Shown here: positions 46,736-47,081 of the stretch, one piece after another
How the letters are laid out: every line of letters starts with the position of its first letter
Numbering within the stretch: position 1 is the first letter of the stretch
Origin: Tubiluchus corallicola
Lineage: Eukaryota; Priapulida; Priapulimorpha; Priapulimorphida; Tubiluchidae
Direction of reading: 5' to 3'
Length of the DNA: 47,081 nt
Assembly: GCA_030141605.1 (NCBI GenBank)
Contig: JAQGDQ010001263.1
Location: forward strand, 4,201 to 51,281
Notes under the pieces: model-generated
What the model was told of the DNA's origin: nothing
Seen by the model: the letters and a program-made list of their open reading frames with translations, nothing else
Databases searched by the model: none
Translations under genes and position numbers: made by a program

Positions 46736-47081
46736 TTATCACTCAGATCACAATTATAACTTAGAAAAATATAACTAAATAAATAAATAAATAAATAACT
46801 ATATAAATAAAAAATAATACAGATTTGCTGAATAACTTTCTGTAATGTAAAAAGTTAATTTATGCAACCGCCGTGTAGAAATTTTCAGGCGCCGCCATTC
46901 ACTTGAAAACCACTTGGCATAACTGGTGGACTTGGTTAGTTAGTTAGTTAGTTGGTTTAAACATAATTTATTTAGGATTGGATCAGACAGTTTGAACAAC
47001 ATGATTTAGGATCCCCTCACCACAACAGACTTTATACACTATTTACAAAAACATTTACAGTAAGAATAAACTATAACTACA
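46736..47081. other. ALDH4A1 intron 8, incomplete; AATA and GTTA simple repeats
   Basis: AATA units at about 46776-46797 and GTTAGTTAGTTAG at about 46935. The rest is AT-rich without identifiable content. Confidence 0.5.

Overview
This is a window of animal nuclear DNA, most likely from an invertebrate. The genes are split into short exons (26-207 coding bases) by long AT-rich introns full of minisatellites, microsatellites, non-LTR retrotransposon tails, TIR DNA transposons and LTR fragments. Short TTAGGG runs are present. I cannot name the species from sequence alone. No intergenic host gene was recognised outside the three below.

Three protein-coding genes lie head to tail on the + strand. 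(1) An EPHX3/EPHX4-type membrane-anchored epoxide hydrolase: 8 exons, 3605-16144, 363 codons, apparently complete. Its first intron uses a GC donor. (2) PSMD4/Rpn10, the ubiquitin receptor of the 26S proteasome: 10 exons, 19084-32024, 406 codons, complete, with a VWA domain and three UIM-like helices. (3) The 5' half of ALDH4A1, mitochondrial delta-1-pyrroline-5-carboxylate dehydrogenase: 8 exons, 33977-46423, 284 codons plus two bases. It runs off the right edge before its catalytic cysteine. All exon phases join without a frame break. The three genes work in unrelated pathways (epoxide or lipid hydrolysis, proteasomal recognition, proline catabolism) and show no sign of functional linkage.

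Layout: 1-3600 repeats and LINE-like tails; 3605-16144 the epoxide hydrolase gene, with large arrays in introns 2, 6 and 7, inverted-repeat elements in intron 3, and a solo LTR in intron 6; 16145-19083 intergenic; 19084-32024 PSMD4, with LINE, LTR, pogo-like, hAT-like and 5S-like insertions; 32025-33976 repeat-rich spacer; 33977-47081 ALDH4A1, with pogo-like elements, a CTG/CTA array against exon 2 and several arrays.

The most interesting signals are: a solo LTR-like element with two perfect three-unit heat-shock elements next to a TATA box, antisense in intron 6 of the hydrolase; repeated duplication of splice junctions, with a donor seeding a ~25-copy minisatellite, a donor duplicated within a 123-bp array, an acceptor tract multiplied with telomere-like repeats, and an acceptor plus partial exon tandemly copied; two copies of one pogo-like element, each with a trinucleotide array grown from its terminal inverted repeat, just upstream of exons of two different genes; and a 120-nt 5S rRNA-like sequence joined to a GC-rich body.
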